DNA of 64,000 nt, taken from NCBI RefSeq assembly GCF_002291145.1, contig NZ_NTGE01000120.1, positions 79,905 through 143,904 of the forward strand, in the 5' to 3' direction. The position numbers were made by a program, and so were the translations under genes. This stretch comes from Streptomyces sp. SA15 (GTDB lineage Bacteria > Actinomycetota > Actinomycetes > Streptomycetales > Streptomycetaceae). Positions 34,638 through 43,638 of the stretch are shown piece after piece (positions within the stretch are counted from its first letter, which is position 1; each line of letters begins with the position of its first letter). Below the pieces are notes generated by a model. That model saw only the letters and a program-made list of their open reading frames with translations. It was not told the origin of the DNA and did no database searches.

Positions 34638-35346
34638 CGTCCCGCCCGTTCGAACGGCCGACCCAGGCGTCGACGTCGTAGCCCCGTTCCTCCCAGTAGC
34701 CCGGCTGCACGTCCTCGGTGACGGTGATGCCGGAGAGCCACTTGGCGGACTTGTAGAAGTACATGGGCGCCACGTAGAGGCGGACCGGGCCGCCGTGGGA
34801 GTGGCCGAGGTCCTTGTCCTGCATGCGCAGCGCGACCAGGACGTCCGCGCGGCGGGCCTGGTCGAGGGTGAGGCTCTCGGTGTACGCGCCGTCGAAGCAG
34901 GTGAAGCGCACGGCCCCGGCCTTCGCCCGCACCCCGGCGGCGTCGAGCAGCCGGGACAGCCGCACCCCTTCGAAGGGCGTGTCGGGGACGCGCCAGCCGG
35001 TGACGCACTGGACGTCCTTGACCAGCCGGGTCTGCGGCAGGGCGCGCAGGTCGGCCAGGGTGTAGCTGTGCGGGCGGTCGACGAGGCCGTCGACGGTGAG
35101 GCGGTAGTTCTCGGCGTTCTTGTGGGGCACGGAGGACGTGACCGAGTAGTAGCGGAAGCCGCCGCCGTTCGGGAGCAGGCCCGTCAGGCCGGTCGGGTCC
35201 TTGTCGGCGGCGCTGCCGAGGAAGGCCTCCAGGCCGCGTTGCAGGGTGGGCGCGGCGACCACGCCGAGTGCGCCCAGGCCGAGGGTGCCGAGGACGACGC
35301 GGCGGCCGACGGGGGTGCCGCGTTCCTCGGGCTGTTCGGAGTTCAC
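34621..35346 (-). CDS. Molybdopterin-dependent oxidoreductase (YedY/MsrP-like)
   Basis: A 241-residue sulfite-oxidase-fold protein. The N-terminus contains a Tat-like signal (GRRVVLGTLGLGALGVVAAP), so it is probably exported folded. DVQCVTGWRVP supplies the Mo-binding Cys; HGGPVRLYVAPMYFYKSAKWL is the cofactor-binding end. In E. coli the related MsrP repairs oxidised Met; the substrate here is unknown. A GTG at 35346 is the only start close to the signal and lacks a clear ribosome-binding site, so a leaderless transcript is possible. Confidence 0.85.
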   Translation of the reverse strand: MNSEQPEERGTPVGRRVVLGTLGLGALGVVAAPTLQRGLEAFLGSAADKDPTGLTGLLPNGGGFRYYSVTSSVPHKNAENYRLTVDGLVDRPHSYTLADLRALPQTRLVKDVQCVTGWRVPDTPFEGVRLSRLLDAAGVRAKAGAVRFTCFDGAYTESLTLDQARRADVLVALRMQDKDLGHSHGGPVRLYVAPMYFYKSAKWLSGITVTEDVQPGYWEERGYDVDAWVGRSNGRDDEPTT

Positions 35347-35404
35347 GGGTTCATTCGAACACCCGCGGCCCGGGACGGACCAGGGGTCGCGGGTGCTCGT
35401 CAGG

Positions 35405-35454
35405 GTTCCGTAATCACTTCTTACGCGGAGTTCCGTGATCACTACTTACGCGGA
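35405..35454. repeat. Tandem 25-bp duplication
   Basis: Two adjacent 25-bp units (35405-35429 and 35430-35454), 23 of 25 positions identical, lie between the start of the molybdoenzyme gene and, nine bases away, the stop of the permease gene. Confidence 0.9.
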
Positions 35455-35463
35455 TACGGTCCG

Positions 35464-37005
35464 TTACGACGCCTTCTCCGCCGCCTTCTCCAGCTGGAAC
35501 GCCTCGTTGCCGAGCCCGATGCGGGCGTGTGCCTCGGGGCGGCGGGCGCGCAGGGCCAGGCCCTGCACCAGGCCGATCACCAGGGCGAGCCCGATGATCC
35601 CGGGGAGTATCCAGCTGAGCGACGAGTCGGGGCCGGCGCCGACCAGGACGTCGAAGTCCTTGACGGTGTAGCCGGCGATCACGAGCAGGGCGATGCCGGC
35701 CAGGGCGGAGGTGAGCAGCCGCCAGGCCTGGGCGGCCGCGGCGCCGCGGCGGACGAAGAACACGATGACCGACACGCAGGCCGCCGCCATCAGCACGATC
35801 ACGCCGAGGGCACCGATGTTGCCGAACCAGGTGAACAGGTGCAGGACGGGCTCGGTGGGATCGCCGGTCGGCTTGTCGTCGGCGATCGCGAAGGCGGTCA
35901 CGATCACCACCGCGACGGCCGTCTGGAGCAGCGAGCCGGTGCCGGGAGCGCCGCTCGTGCTGTTGGTCCGGCCGAAGGCGGCGGGCAGCAGGCCCTCGCG
36001 GCCCATGGCGAAGGCGTACCGGGCGACGACGTTGTGGAAGCTGAGCAGGGCCGCGAACATGCCGGTCACGAACAGGACGTGCAGCACGTCCGTGAAGGTG
36101 CCGCCGAGCCGGGACTCGGTGAGGGAGAACAGCAGTCCGGCGCTCTGCTTCTGTGCCTCGCCGACGATGGCCGCGGGGCCGGTGGCGACGGTGAGGGCCC
36201 AGCTGCTGAGCGCGAAGAAGACGGCGACCCCGCCGACCGCGAGGAACATCACGCGGGGTACCAGGATGTGCGGGCGGCTGGTCTCCTCGGCGTACACGGG
36301 CGCCTGCTCGAAGCCGAGGAAGGCCGCGATGCAGAAGCACAGGGCGGTGCCGACGCCGGCGCCGCTGAGGGTGTCCGGGTTGAAGGCGTGCAGGGACAGG
36401 CCCTCCGTTCCGGGGTCGGCGACGGCCGCGATGTCGAAGATGACCACCAGGGCCACCTCGACGATCAGCAGGACGCCGAGCACGCGCGCGTTGACGTCGA
36501 TCTTCAGCCAGCCCAGCGCGCCGACGACGAGCGCGGCCACCAGCGCGGGTATCCACCAGGCGACTTCGAGGTCTGCGTAGGTGGCGAAGAGGCCGGAGAC
36601 CTCGAAGCCGAAGATGCCGTAGATGCCGACCTGGAGGGCGTTGTAGGCGACGAGCGCGACGAGGGCCGCGCTCGCCCCCGCTGTACCGCCGAGGCCGCGG
36701 GAGATGTACGCGTAGAAGGCGCCCGCGTTGTGGACGTGCCGGCTCATTTCCGCGTAGCCGACGCCGAAGAGGGCCAGGACCACACCGAGGAGGACGAAGA
36801 GGAGCGGCTGTCCGACGATGCCCATCACCGCGAATGTGGTGGGCATGACACCAGCGACGACCATGAGGGGGGCGGTCGCCGCGAGGACGGAGAGCAGCAG
36901 GCCGCCGGTGCCGAGGCGGCCGGCCCGCAGCGCCCGCTCCTGGCCTTTGAAGGTGCTGATGCCGTCGGCCGTTGATGTGCTCGTGCTCGAACTGCCCGTG
37001 GTCAT
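35464..37005 (-). CDS. APC superfamily amino acid permease
   Basis: A 513-residue permease with 12-14 membrane helices. The N-terminal GTGGLLLSVLAATAPLMVVAG and HVHNAGAFYAYISRGLGG, and CFCIAAFLGFEQAPVYAEET in helix 6 are typical of APC amino acid/polyamine permeases. The N-terminal 20 residues are Ser/Thr-rich. The start ATG at 37005 precedes a five-copy 15-bp repeat by 20 bases. Substrate not predictable. Confidence 0.88.
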   Translation of the reverse strand: MTTGSSSTSTSTADGISTFKGQERALRAGRLGTGGLLLSVLAATAPLMVVAGVMPTTFAVMGIVGQPLLFVLLGVVLALFGVGYAEMSRHVHNAGAFYAYISRGLGGTAGASAALVALVAYNALQVGIYGIFGFEVSGLFATYADLEVAWWIPALVAALVVGALGWLKIDVNARVLGVLLIVEVALVVIFDIAAVADPGTEGLSLHAFNPDTLSGAGVGTALCFCIAAFLGFEQAPVYAEETSRPHILVPRVMFLAVGGVAVFFALSSWALTVATGPAAIVGEAQKQSAGLLFSLTESRLGGTFTDVLHVLFVTGMFAALLSFHNVVARYAFAMGREGLLPAAFGRTNSTSGAPGTGSLLQTAVAVVIVTAFAIADDKPTGDPTEPVLHLFTWFGNIGALGVIVLMAAACVSVIVFFVRRGAAAAQAWRLLTSALAGIALLVIAGYTVKDFDVLVGAGPDSSLSWILPGIIGLALVIGLVQGLALRARRPEAHARIGLGNEAFQLEKAAEKAS

Positions 37006-37025
37006 CGGGAGACCGTCCTTCGTTC

Positions 37026-37100
37026 GGAATCGGGGGTGTGGACTCGGGGGTGATGGAGTCGGGGGTGATGGAGTCGGGGGTGATGGAGTCGGGGGCTGCG
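37026..37100. repeat. Five tandem 15-bp units
   Basis: Units of GAGTCGGGGGTGATG with small changes at the ends begin at 37026, 37041, 37056, 37071 and 37086. They occupy the gap between the permease start and, ten bases away, the stop of the next leftward gene. Confidence 0.9.
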
Positions 37101-37109
37101 TCGGGGATG

Positions 37110-38120
37110 TCAGACCGCGCCCAGCGCGCTGTCGCGAGCGGCACGGAAGGCGGGATACGGATCGTGGTCCGGGTACGACCACGGCGCCGGGGTGACGTGT
37201 TCGCCGATGCGATGGAACAGGGCGGCGGCTTCGGCGCCCCGGCCCTCGCAGACCTTGGCGTGGGCGAGGAAGTTGAGGTCGACCAGCCGCCGGGGGTGGC
37301 CCTCGTGCTCCCACTCCAGCCACCAGTCGAACGCGGCCTTCATCACCTGCCGGGCCCGACGGCCGGTCCAGTGCTCGGAGGCGGCCGGGTCGGCGGGCTC
37401 GTGTCCGGCGGCGGCCAGCACGCGGTAGCGCTCGGCGTGCGCGACGACCGGGAGGATCGCGAGCGGGGAGTCGGCGGGGGCCTGCTCGGCGGCCCAGACG
37501 GCGAAGTCGTAGACCTCGTGCAGGGGGTCGGGGCCGGCGTCGGCGCGGCGCTCGGCGAGACGGGCGACCATCAGGTGATGGGCGTGGTGGTGATCGGCGT
37601 ACCGCGCGCGCACTTCGCCGAAGAGCCGGACGACCTCCTCGCCGGCGCCCAGGGCGCGCTCCAGCATGAGCAGGCCGAGCCAGGGCGTGGGGTCGGCGGG
37701 CACGAGGGCAGCGGCGGCCTGGCAAGCCTCCCGGGCCCGGACCGGGGTCTCCTTGCCGCGCAGGGCGCGGCGGACCTGGGCGAGGGCGAGCAGGACGGCG
37801 GCGTCGGCGGAGTCGGGGTCGGCGAGCAACCAGTCGCGGGCCCAGGCGGCGCTGTAGGGCTCCAGGGCGAGGACGGTGACCCGGTGTCCTCGGCGGTCCC
37901 AGTCGTCGCCGGTGTGGGCGAGGAGCGTGCGGGCGGCCTGCCACCGCCCCTGGGCCAGCGCGGCGCGCGCGGCGACGAGGTCGGTGTCGTCGAGGGCGGC
38001 GTCGAGAGATCGGCGGGCGTGCCTGCGGCCGCGCCCGAAGGGTGGCGGGGGTGGGGACACCGCGGGGACTTCCTCACGCGCTCGGCCCGGCCTTCTGGTC
38101 TGGACTTTTCTTCTCGCCAT
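37110..38120 (-). CDS. Hypothetical TPR-like protein
   Basis: A 336-residue soluble protein I do not recognise by name. It starts with a basic, Pro-rich segment (ARRKVQTRRPGRAREEV, then PPPPPFGRGRRHARRSL) and continues as a helical array with Ala/Leu/Trp spacing like tetratricopeptide repeats (ARAALAQGRWQAARTLL, DSADAAVLLALAQVRRAL, DPTPWLGLLMLERALGAG). No catalytic motif or signal peptide is seen. It may be a scaffold. The ATG at 38120 is preferred; an ATG seven codons upstream is possible. Confidence 0.65.
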   Translation of the reverse strand: MARRKVQTRRPGRAREEVPAVSPPPPPFGRGRRHARRSLDAALDDTDLVAARAALAQGRWQAARTLLAHTGDDWDRRGHRVTVLALEPYSAAWARDWLLADPDSADAAVLLALAQVRRALRGKETPVRAREACQAAAALVPADPTPWLGLLMLERALGAGEEVVRLFGEVRARYADHHHAHHLMVARLAERRADAGPDPLHEVYDFAVWAAEQAPADSPLAILPVVAHAERYRVLAAAGHEPADPAASEHWTGRRARQVMKAAFDWWLEWEHEGHPRRLVDLNFLAHAKVCEGRGAEAAALFHRIGEHVTPAPWSYPDHDPYPAFRAARDSALGAV

Positions 38121-38334
38121 CGATTGATCACGCACAGCCAACCCTCAGCCAACGCTTTTCGTCAAGGCCCATCCGGGCGTTACACGCGTCAACTTCCTTG
38201 AGAGAATGAGGACTTGTGCGGCATGGTTGGGCACGCACCCAGGACCTGTGGCATACGCCATGGCGCACCCCATCCCGGTCCCGCACGATGGTCGCTCTCC
38301 CACGGCCCGACCGGATGATCTCGAGGTACACAGC

Positions 38335-39228
38335 TTGTCGGTTCTGGTTCTCGTCCTGGCCTTGAGCGCCGCGTGCTGCCTCGGCTTCGGCTTCGTCCTC
38401 CAGCAGAACGCGGCCCGGCAGGCACCGCTGAGAGACTTCCTGTCGCCGCGGCTGCTCCTCGACCTGATGAAGGTGCCGCGCTGGCTCGGCGGCATCGGGC
38501 TGATGGTGGCCGGCATGGCCCTCGGCGCGATGGCGCTGGGCATGGGCGAGATCTCCCTGGTGGAACCCCTCCTGGCCACGAACCTGCTCTTCGCCCTCGC
38601 CCTGTCCCGCAAGCAGAGCAAGCAGCCACTGGGCCGCCAGGGATGGGCGGGCCTCGTACTGCTCGCGGGCGGGGTGACCACGTTCATCGTGGCGGGCGAG
38701 CCCCGCGGCGGCACCGCGGTCGCTGATCCGCTCCGCCACTGGCTGATCATCGGAACCATGCTGGGCCTCGCCCTCATCCTCACGACGCACGCGAGGCGCT
38801 CCCGCCTGAGCTCCGGCCCGGTACTGCTGGCGATCGCGGCCGGCCTGCTCTACGGCGTGCAGGACGCCCTGACCCGGGTGAGCGGCCGGCGCTTCTCCGA
38901 GGGCGGCCTCATGGAACTGCTGACGGGCTGGCAGCCGTACGGCGTGCTGGTGCTCGGCGTCACCGGCCTGATCCTCGTCCAGAGCGCGTTCGAAACCGCA
39001 TCCCTGCGCATGTCGCTGCCCGCCCTCACCGCCGCCCAGCCGCTGGCCGGCATCGCCTGCGGCGTCGGCTTCCTGGGCGACCGGCTGCGGACCGACACGG
39101 GGGCGCTGGCCTGGGAGGCGGGCGGGCTCGCGGCGATCGTGGTGGGCATCGTGCTGCTGGGCATGCACCCGGCGATGCCGAGCGGTGCGAGGCGGCCCGA
39201 GCGGGCGCTGGATCTGCAACCGCAGTGA
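38335..39228 (+). CDS. DMT-superfamily (EamA-like) membrane transporter
   Basis: About 297 residues with ten predicted membrane helices arranged as two repeats, e.g. LVLALSAACCLGFGFVLQQ and GEISLVEPLLATNLLFALAL, TAAQPLAGIACGVGFLGDRL. The substrate is unknown. I prefer the TTG at 38335 because GAGG sits eight bases upstream and the membrane helix then starts at once; an ATG at 38260 has no ribosome-binding site. The stop lies in the first unit of a 16-bp tandem duplication. Confidence 0.78.
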   Translation: MSVLVLVLALSAACCLGFGFVLQQNAARQAPLRDFLSPRLLLDLMKVPRWLGGIGLMVAGMALGAMALGMGEISLVEPLLATNLLFALALSRKQSKQPLGRQGWAGLVLLAGGVTTFIVAGEPRGGTAVADPLRHWLIIGTMLGLALILTTHARRSRLSSGPVLLAIAAGLLYGVQDALTRVSGRRFSEGGLMELLTGWQPYGVLVLGVTGLILVQSAFETASLRMSLPALTAAQPLAGIACGVGFLGDRLRTDTGALAWEAGGLAAIVVGIVLLGMHPAMPSGARRPERALDLQPQ

Positions 39229-39256
39229 GCCGACCCTGCGGTGAGCTGACCCTGCT
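39225..39256. repeat. 16-bp tandem duplication spanning the DMT stop
   Basis: GTGAGCCGACCCTGCG (39225-39240) is followed by a copy with two changes (39241-39256). The first holds the stop TGA of the transporter gene. Confidence 0.85.
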
Positions 39257-39267
39257 TGGATGACGTC

Positions 39268-39777
39268 ATGAGCGCTGCTGACGAGATCCTCGACATCGTC
39301 GACGAGAACGACCAGGTCATCGGCCGGTCGCCGCGCGGCGAGGCGTACGCGAAGGGCCTGCGCCACCGCTGCGTCTTCATCCAGGCCAGGGACGCGGAGG
39401 GCCGCCTCTTCGTCCACCGCCGCACCCCGACCAAGCTGGTCTACCCGTCCCTCTACGACATGTTCGTCGGCGGAGTGGTCGGCGCGGGCGAGTCCTACGA
39501 CGACGCGGCCCTGCGGGAGGCCGAGGAGGAACTGGGCGTGACGGGGTTGCCGCGCCCCGAGTACCTCTTCAAGTTCCTCTACGACGACGGAGCCGGCCAG
39601 AGCTGGTGGTCGGCGGTGTACGAGGTCCGCTGCGACCTTCCTGTACGGCCGCAGGTCGAAGAGGTGGCCTGGCACGAGTTCCTGCCGGAGGACGAGGTGG
39701 AGCGCCGCCTGAGGGACTGGGAGTGGGTGCCGGACGGGTTGGCGGCGTACGAGAGGCTCCGCGGGTATCGGGGGTAG
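39268..39777 (+). CDS. NUDIX hydrolase
   Basis: A 169-residue protein. The Nudix box is GGVVGAGESYDDAALREAEEELGV, split here as GAGESYDDAAL and REAEEELGV, with the catalytic Glu residues intact. Flanking HRCVFIQARDAEGRLFVHRR and FKFLYDDGAGQSWWSAVYEV resemble the IPP-isomerase/YfcD branch, so it may act on a nucleoside diphosphate derivative. The ATG at 39268 is chosen over a TTG four codons earlier. Confidence 0.88.
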   Translation: MSAADEILDIVDENDQVIGRSPRGEAYAKGLRHRCVFIQARDAEGRLFVHRRTPTKLVYPSLYDMFVGGVVGAGESYDDAALREAEEELGVTGLPRPEYLFKFLYDDGAGQSWWSAVYEVRCDLPVRPQVEEVAWHEFLPEDEVERRLRDWEWVPDGLAAYERLRGYRG

Positions 39778-39834
39778 GCCCAGGTAGTCGGCTGACCCTC
39801 GAATCCCTCGCAGCGGCCCCGATAGGGTCTGTTC

Positions 39835-40227
39835 GTGATCGGATTCGCACGGAACGTCCGCCTGTGGTTCGCACCCCAGGCGATCCGGGAAGAGGGCGGC
39901 ACCCCCGACTACCGGTTCTCGCTGGCGAACGAGCGCACCTTCCTGGCCTGGCTGCGCACCGCCCTCGCCCTGATCGGCGGCGGCTTCGCCGTGGACCAGT
40001 TCCTGCCCGACCTGCGCTGGGGCTGGCGCGTCGGCCTCGCGCTCGCGCTGCTCGCGGCGGGCGTCCTGTGCTCCCTGCGCGCGGTCAACCACTGGATTCG
40101 CTGCGAACGGGCCATGCGCCGAGGCGAGGACCTGCCGGTGTCCCGATTCCCGGCACTGCTCAGCCTCGCCGTCGCGATCGTGGCCGTCGCGATGGTCGTT
40201 GTCGTCCTCTTCGGGTGGGAGGGGTGA
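39835..40227 (+). CDS. YidH/DUF202 membrane protein
   Basis: A 130-residue inner-membrane protein. The cytoplasmic N-terminus carries the family motif DYRFSLANERTFLAWLRTALA, followed by three membrane helices. Function unknown. It starts at GTG 39835 and overlaps the next DUF202 gene by four bases, so the two small membrane proteins are translationally coupled. Confidence 0.88.
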   Translation: MIGFARNVRLWFAPQAIREEGGTPDYRFSLANERTFLAWLRTALALIGGGFAVDQFLPDLRWGWRVGLALALLAAGVLCSLRAVNHWIRCERAMRRGEDLPVSRFPALLSLAVAIVAVAMVVVVLFGWEG

Positions 40228-40556
40228 GCGGGACGGCTCCCCCGGCCGCCCACGACCGGGACCCCGGACTGCAACCGGAGCGCACACGCCTCGCCTGGCG
40301 CCGTACCACGCTGTCCAGCACCGTAGCCGCCCTGCTGGCGATGAAGACCGCGCTGCACGGCGGGACATCGGCGGCCGCGATCATCGTCTGCGCCCTGTGC
40401 TGCGGGCTGTGGCTGGCCTTCCTCCTGATCGCCCACCACCGCATCCGCACCCTGGCGGCCACCAACAGCCCACCCGCACTCGCGCCCCGACACGCGACGG
40501 CCGGCGCCCTGCTCACCGTCGCACTGGCACTGTGCGCCGCGGCGCTGGTCTTCTGA
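40224..40556 (+). CDS. DUF202 membrane protein
   Basis: A 110-residue partner of the upstream YidH-like protein. The motif LQPERTRLAWRRTTLSSTVA is the DUF202 core, and three short hydrophobic segments follow. GTG 40224 overlaps the preceding stop (GTGA). The CTTCTGA at its stop is repeated 11 bases later. Confidence 0.85.
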   Translation: MSGTAPPAAHDRDPGLQPERTRLAWRRTTLSSTVAALLAMKTALHGGTSAAAIIVCALCCGLWLAFLLIAHHRIRTLAATNSPPALAPRHATAGALLTVALALCAAALVF

Positions 40557-40775
40557 CCCTCTTCTGAACTCTCCGGGGCCGGTCGCACACGGCCTTGAAC
40601 GAATCTTGGTGGGCGCGCCCCTCATCCCCGCCCTACCGTCATTAGGTGATGGCCCCCAAGGGGTACGCGTATGCCACGAAAATCGAAAAGTCGAAATCGC
40701 CGGAATAGCCGGATACACACCGTTCGCGTGGCAGCCTGTCCGACGTCATCACCCGCACCGTCGAAGGTGAGCACC

Positions 40776-41072
40776 ATGACCACCCTCCACCACGAACACG
40801 CCTCCCACACGCACACCCACGGCCCGGACTGCGGCCACACCCAGGTACCGCACGGCGATCACGTCGACTACGCGCACGACGGACACCTGCACCGCGAGCA
40901 CGGCGGCCACTGGGACGAATGCGAGCCCGCCGAACACGTCTCGCACGAGGGCCACGACCACCGGCACGGTGCGGACTGCGGGCACCCGAGCGTCCTGCAC
41001 GGCGACCACGTCGACTACCTCCATGAAGGCCACCGGCACGCCGAGCACGAGGGCCACTGGGACGACCACTGA
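40776..41072 (+). CDS. Internally duplicated His-rich protein
   Basis: A 98-residue protein with about one quarter His. Two repeats of about 34 residues are visible: the first contains GPDCGHTQVPHGDHVDYAHD then HREHGGHWDE, the second GADCGHPSVLHGDHVDYLHE then HAEHEGHWDD. The abundance of His, Asp/Glu and one Cys per repeat suggests binding of Zn2+, Ni2+ or another metal. It has no signal peptide. GAAGGTGAG precedes ATG 40776; the frame is open from ATG 40671 but those residues are Arg/Ser-rich and unlike the rest. It is followed by a strong terminator. Confidence 0.78.
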   Translation: MTTLHHEHASHTHTHGPDCGHTQVPHGDHVDYAHDGHLHREHGGHWDECEPAEHVSHEGHDHRHGADCGHPSVLHGDHVDYLHEGHRHAEHEGHWDDH

Positions 41073-41142
41073 CCGAGCCCCCCGCCGATCGATCCCACGC
41101 CGCCCCGGCCCGGCCTGGTCTGGCCTGGCCGAGAAGGCACCG

Positions 41143-41180
41143 CCGACAGCTCCCCGTCGCCCCGCACGGGGAGCTGTCGG
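41143..41180 (+). terminator. Intrinsic terminator of the His-rich gene
   Basis: A perfect 15-bp stem (41143-41157 with 41166-41180) and 8-base loop lie about 70 bp after the stop. There is only a weak T-run. Confidence 0.75.
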
Positions 41181-41223
41181 CTTATCGTGGCTCCGATCAC
41201 GTTCAGTTCCCCCACTGGACGAC

Positions 41224-41241
41224 ATACCGACCGGTCGGCAT
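41224..41241. promoter_or_regulatory. TetR-type operator, family A, copy 1
   Basis: ATACCGACCGGTCGGCAT has a perfect 12-bp palindromic core (41227-41238). It lies 40 bp before the phosphotransferase gene. Close matches stand before the SDR operon (46.76 kb) and the MFS gene (59.02 kb). Confidence 0.65.
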
Positions 41242-41280
41242 CATTGGTCAGGTCGCGTTCACCCGCCCGTAGGAGCATTG

Positions 41281-42315
41281 ATGAGCCCCGACCATCCGCC
41301 AGGCCTCGACCTCGACCGGCTGCGCGCCCTGCTCGACCGTGAGCGGCCCGGCCTGGTCCACGGCCCTCTGACCGGCCGGCTGATCGAGGGCGGACGGTCG
41401 AACCTCACGTACGCGGTCTCCGACGGCGCTTCCAAGTGGGTCGTACGGCGGCCCCCGCTGGGCCACGTCCTGGCCACCGCGCACGACATGAAGCGCGAGC
41501 ACCGGGTGATCAGCGCACTGCACCCGACGAACGTGCCGGTGCCGCGCCCGGTGCTGATGTGCGAGGACGAGGAGGTGCTCGGGGCGCAGTTCTACGTCAT
41601 GGAGTTCGTCGAGGGCATCCCGTACCGCACCGCCGACCAGCTCGCCTCCCTCGGTCCCGACCGCACCCGAGGGGCCGTGCTGAACCTCGTCGACACGCTC
41701 GTGGAGCTCCACGCGGTGGACCCCGCCGAGGTGGGCCTGGCCGACTTCGGCCGCCCCGAGGGCTTCCTGGACCGGCAACTGCGACGCTGGGGCAAGCAGC
41801 TGGACGCCTCCCGCAACCGGGAGCTGGCCGGCATCGACGAGCTGCACGCGGCGCTCGGCCGGGAGCTGCCCCGCTCCCCCGCCCCGACGGTCGTACACGG
41901 TGACTACCGGCTCGACAATGTCCTGATCGGCGAGAACGACACGATCAAGGCGATCCTCGACTGGGAGATGTCGACGCTCGGCGACCCGCTCACCGACCTC
42001 GGCCTGCTGGTGATGTACAGCATCCCGCTGGGCACGGCCGACTCCCCGGTCTTCACGACCGCCGAGGCTCCCGGCCACCCCGAACCCGCCGAACTCGTCG
42101 AGCGGTATGCCGCGCGCTCGGGACGCGACGTCTCCGCGGTGTCCTGGTACACGGCGTTCGCCTGGTTCAAGCTGGCCGTGATCCTGGAGGGCATCCACTA
42201 CCGCTACACCCTGGGCCAGACGGTCGGCCGCGGCTTCGACCGCATCGGCGACCTGGTCCCGATCTTCATCGAGCACGGTCTGACGACTCTTCAAGCAGGA
42301 CTCCAGGAAGGCTGA
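41281..42315 (+). CDS. Phosphotransferase (ACAD10-like APH family)
   Basis: A 344-residue aminoglycoside-phosphotransferase-fold kinase of the type that partners acyl-CoA dehydrogenases. SNLTYAV is the nucleotide loop, VVHGDYRLDNVLI the catalytic HxDxxxxN and ILDWEMSTLGDPLTDLG the metal site. In ACAD10/11-like systems such a kinase phosphorylates 4-hydroxyacyl-CoA. It is followed four bases later by an acyl-CoA dehydrogenase gene, consistent with that pathway. GTAGGAG precedes ATG 41281. Confidence 0.88.
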   Translation: MSPDHPPGLDLDRLRALLDRERPGLVHGPLTGRLIEGGRSNLTYAVSDGASKWVVRRPPLGHVLATAHDMKREHRVISALHPTNVPVPRPVLMCEDEEVLGAQFYVMEFVEGIPYRTADQLASLGPDRTRGAVLNLVDTLVELHAVDPAEVGLADFGRPEGFLDRQLRRWGKQLDASRNRELAGIDELHAALGRELPRSPAPTVVHGDYRLDNVLIGENDTIKAILDWEMSTLGDPLTDLGLLVMYSIPLGTADSPVFTTAEAPGHPEPAELVERYAARSGRDVSAVSWYTAFAWFKLAVILEGIHYRYTLGQTVGRGFDRIGDLVPIFIEHGLTTLQAGLQEG

Positions 42316-42319
42316 GGCC

Positions 42320-43543
42320 ATGGACTTCGCGTTCGACGCGCGCACCGAGGAACTGCGCGCCAAGTTGCTCGCCTTCATGGACGAGTACGTCTACCCCGCC
42401 GAGCAGATCGCGCACGAGCAGCGCGCACAGCTGGCGTCCCCGTGGGACACCCCGCCGGTCGTCGAAGACCTGAAGGCCGAGGCACGCAGGCAGGGCCTGT
42501 GGAACCTCTTCCTCCCCGACACCGAGTACGGCGCCGGCCTGACGAACCTCCAGTACGCGCCGCTCGCCGAGATCACCGGCCGCAGCCCGCACCTGGCGCC
42601 GACCGTGACGAACTGCGCGGCGCCCGACACCGGGAACATGGAGGTCCTCACCCAGTTCGGCGACGAACAGCAGAAGAAGCAGTGGCTCGAACCCCTGCTC
42701 GCCGGTGAGATCCGCTCGGCGTTCGCGATGACGGAGCCCGAGGTGGCCTCGTCCGACGCCACGAACATCACCACGCACATCGAGCGAGCCTCCGACGGCA
42801 CGGACGAGTACGTCGTCACCGGGCGCAAGTGGTACATCTCCGGGGCGATGAACCCGGACTGCAAGATCTTCATCGTGATGGGCAAGACGGACCCGGACGG
42901 CGCCGACATCCGCCGCCAGCAGTCCATGGTCCTGGTCCCCCGTGACACCCCGGGCGTCACGGTCCAGCGCGCGATGCAGGTCTTCGGCTACGAGGACCAC
43001 TACCACGGCGGCCACGCCGAGGTTATCTTCGACCACGCGCGCGTGCCGGTCTCGAACCTGATCGGCGAGGAGGGTGGCGGCTTCGCCATCGCCCAGGCCC
43101 GCCTCGGTCCCGGCCGTATCCACCACTGCATGCGGCTGATCGGCATGGCGGAGCGGGCGATCGAGCTGATGTGCAGGCGGGCGACGTCGCGCACCGCCTT
43201 CGGGAAGGCGCTGGCCCAGCAGGGCGTGGTCCACAACTGGATCGCGGACGCCCGGGTGGCGGTCGAGCAGCTGCGGCTGCTGGTGCTGAAGACGGCCTGG
43301 ATGATGGACACGGTCGGCAACAGGGGCGCCCACACGGAGATCCAGGCCATCAAGATCGCCACGCCCCGTACGGTCGTCGACATCATCGACCGGGCGATCC
43401 AACTGCACGGCGCGGGAGGGGTGAGCCAGGACTTCCCGCTGGCCGAGCTGTACGCCGGTGCCCGCACCCTGATGATCGCCGACGGCCCGGACGAGGTGCA
43501 CCAGCGGTCGCTGGCGCGGCGGGAGCTGAAGAAGTACCTGTGA
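42320..43543 (+). CDS. Acyl-CoA dehydrogenase
   Basis: A 407-residue flavoenzyme. It has FAMTEPEVASSDATNI (FAD binding), RTAFGKALAQQG, the catalytic-loop region and QLHGAGGVSQDFPLAELYAG followed by the usual C-terminal end. It dehydrogenates acyl-CoA, probably long or branched chain. The immediate downstream position from the phosphotransferase gene suggests joint catabolism of hydroxy-fatty acids. Confidence 0.93.
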   Translation: MDFAFDARTEELRAKLLAFMDEYVYPAEQIAHEQRAQLASPWDTPPVVEDLKAEARRQGLWNLFLPDTEYGAGLTNLQYAPLAEITGRSPHLAPTVTNCAAPDTGNMEVLTQFGDEQQKKQWLEPLLAGEIRSAFAMTEPEVASSDATNITTHIERASDGTDEYVVTGRKWYISGAMNPDCKIFIVMGKTDPDGADIRRQQSMVLVPRDTPGVTVQRAMQVFGYEDHYHGGHAEVIFDHARVPVSNLIGEEGGGFAIAQARLGPGRIHHCMRLIGMAERAIELMCRRATSRTAFGKALAQQGVVHNWIADARVAVEQLRLLVLKTAWMMDTVGNRGAHTEIQAIKIATPRTVVDIIDRAIQLHGAGGVSQDFPLAELYAGARTLMIADGPDEVHQRSLARRELKKYL

Positions 43544-43561
43544 GCTCATGTGTTGCTCATG

Positions 43562-43598
43562 TGTAAGGGGCGGCTGCCATTGGCAGCCGCCCCTTACA
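43562..43598. terminator. Bidirectional intrinsic terminator
   Basis: A perfect 17-bp stem (43562-43578 with 43582-43598) with a 3-base loop lies between the convergent acyl-CoA dehydrogenase and TetR genes. Its A/T-containing base gives a short U-tract in one direction. Confidence 0.88.
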
Positions 43599-43638
43599 TA
43601 TGGCCACTTGCGCATGGCCGCACGGAAACAGATGGACG

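Noticed and set aside
35464..37944. An 826-residue frame merging the APC permease with upstream sequence
   Set aside because: The permease starts at 37005 with a normal N-terminus; the upstream part is a shadow of the TPR-like gene and reads through the 15-bp repeat.
40671..40775. N-terminal extension MPRKSKSRNRRNSR of the His-rich protein
   Set aside because: Composition is quite unlike the duplicated body, and GAAGGTGAG precedes the internal ATG. A leader peptide remains possible but unsupported.
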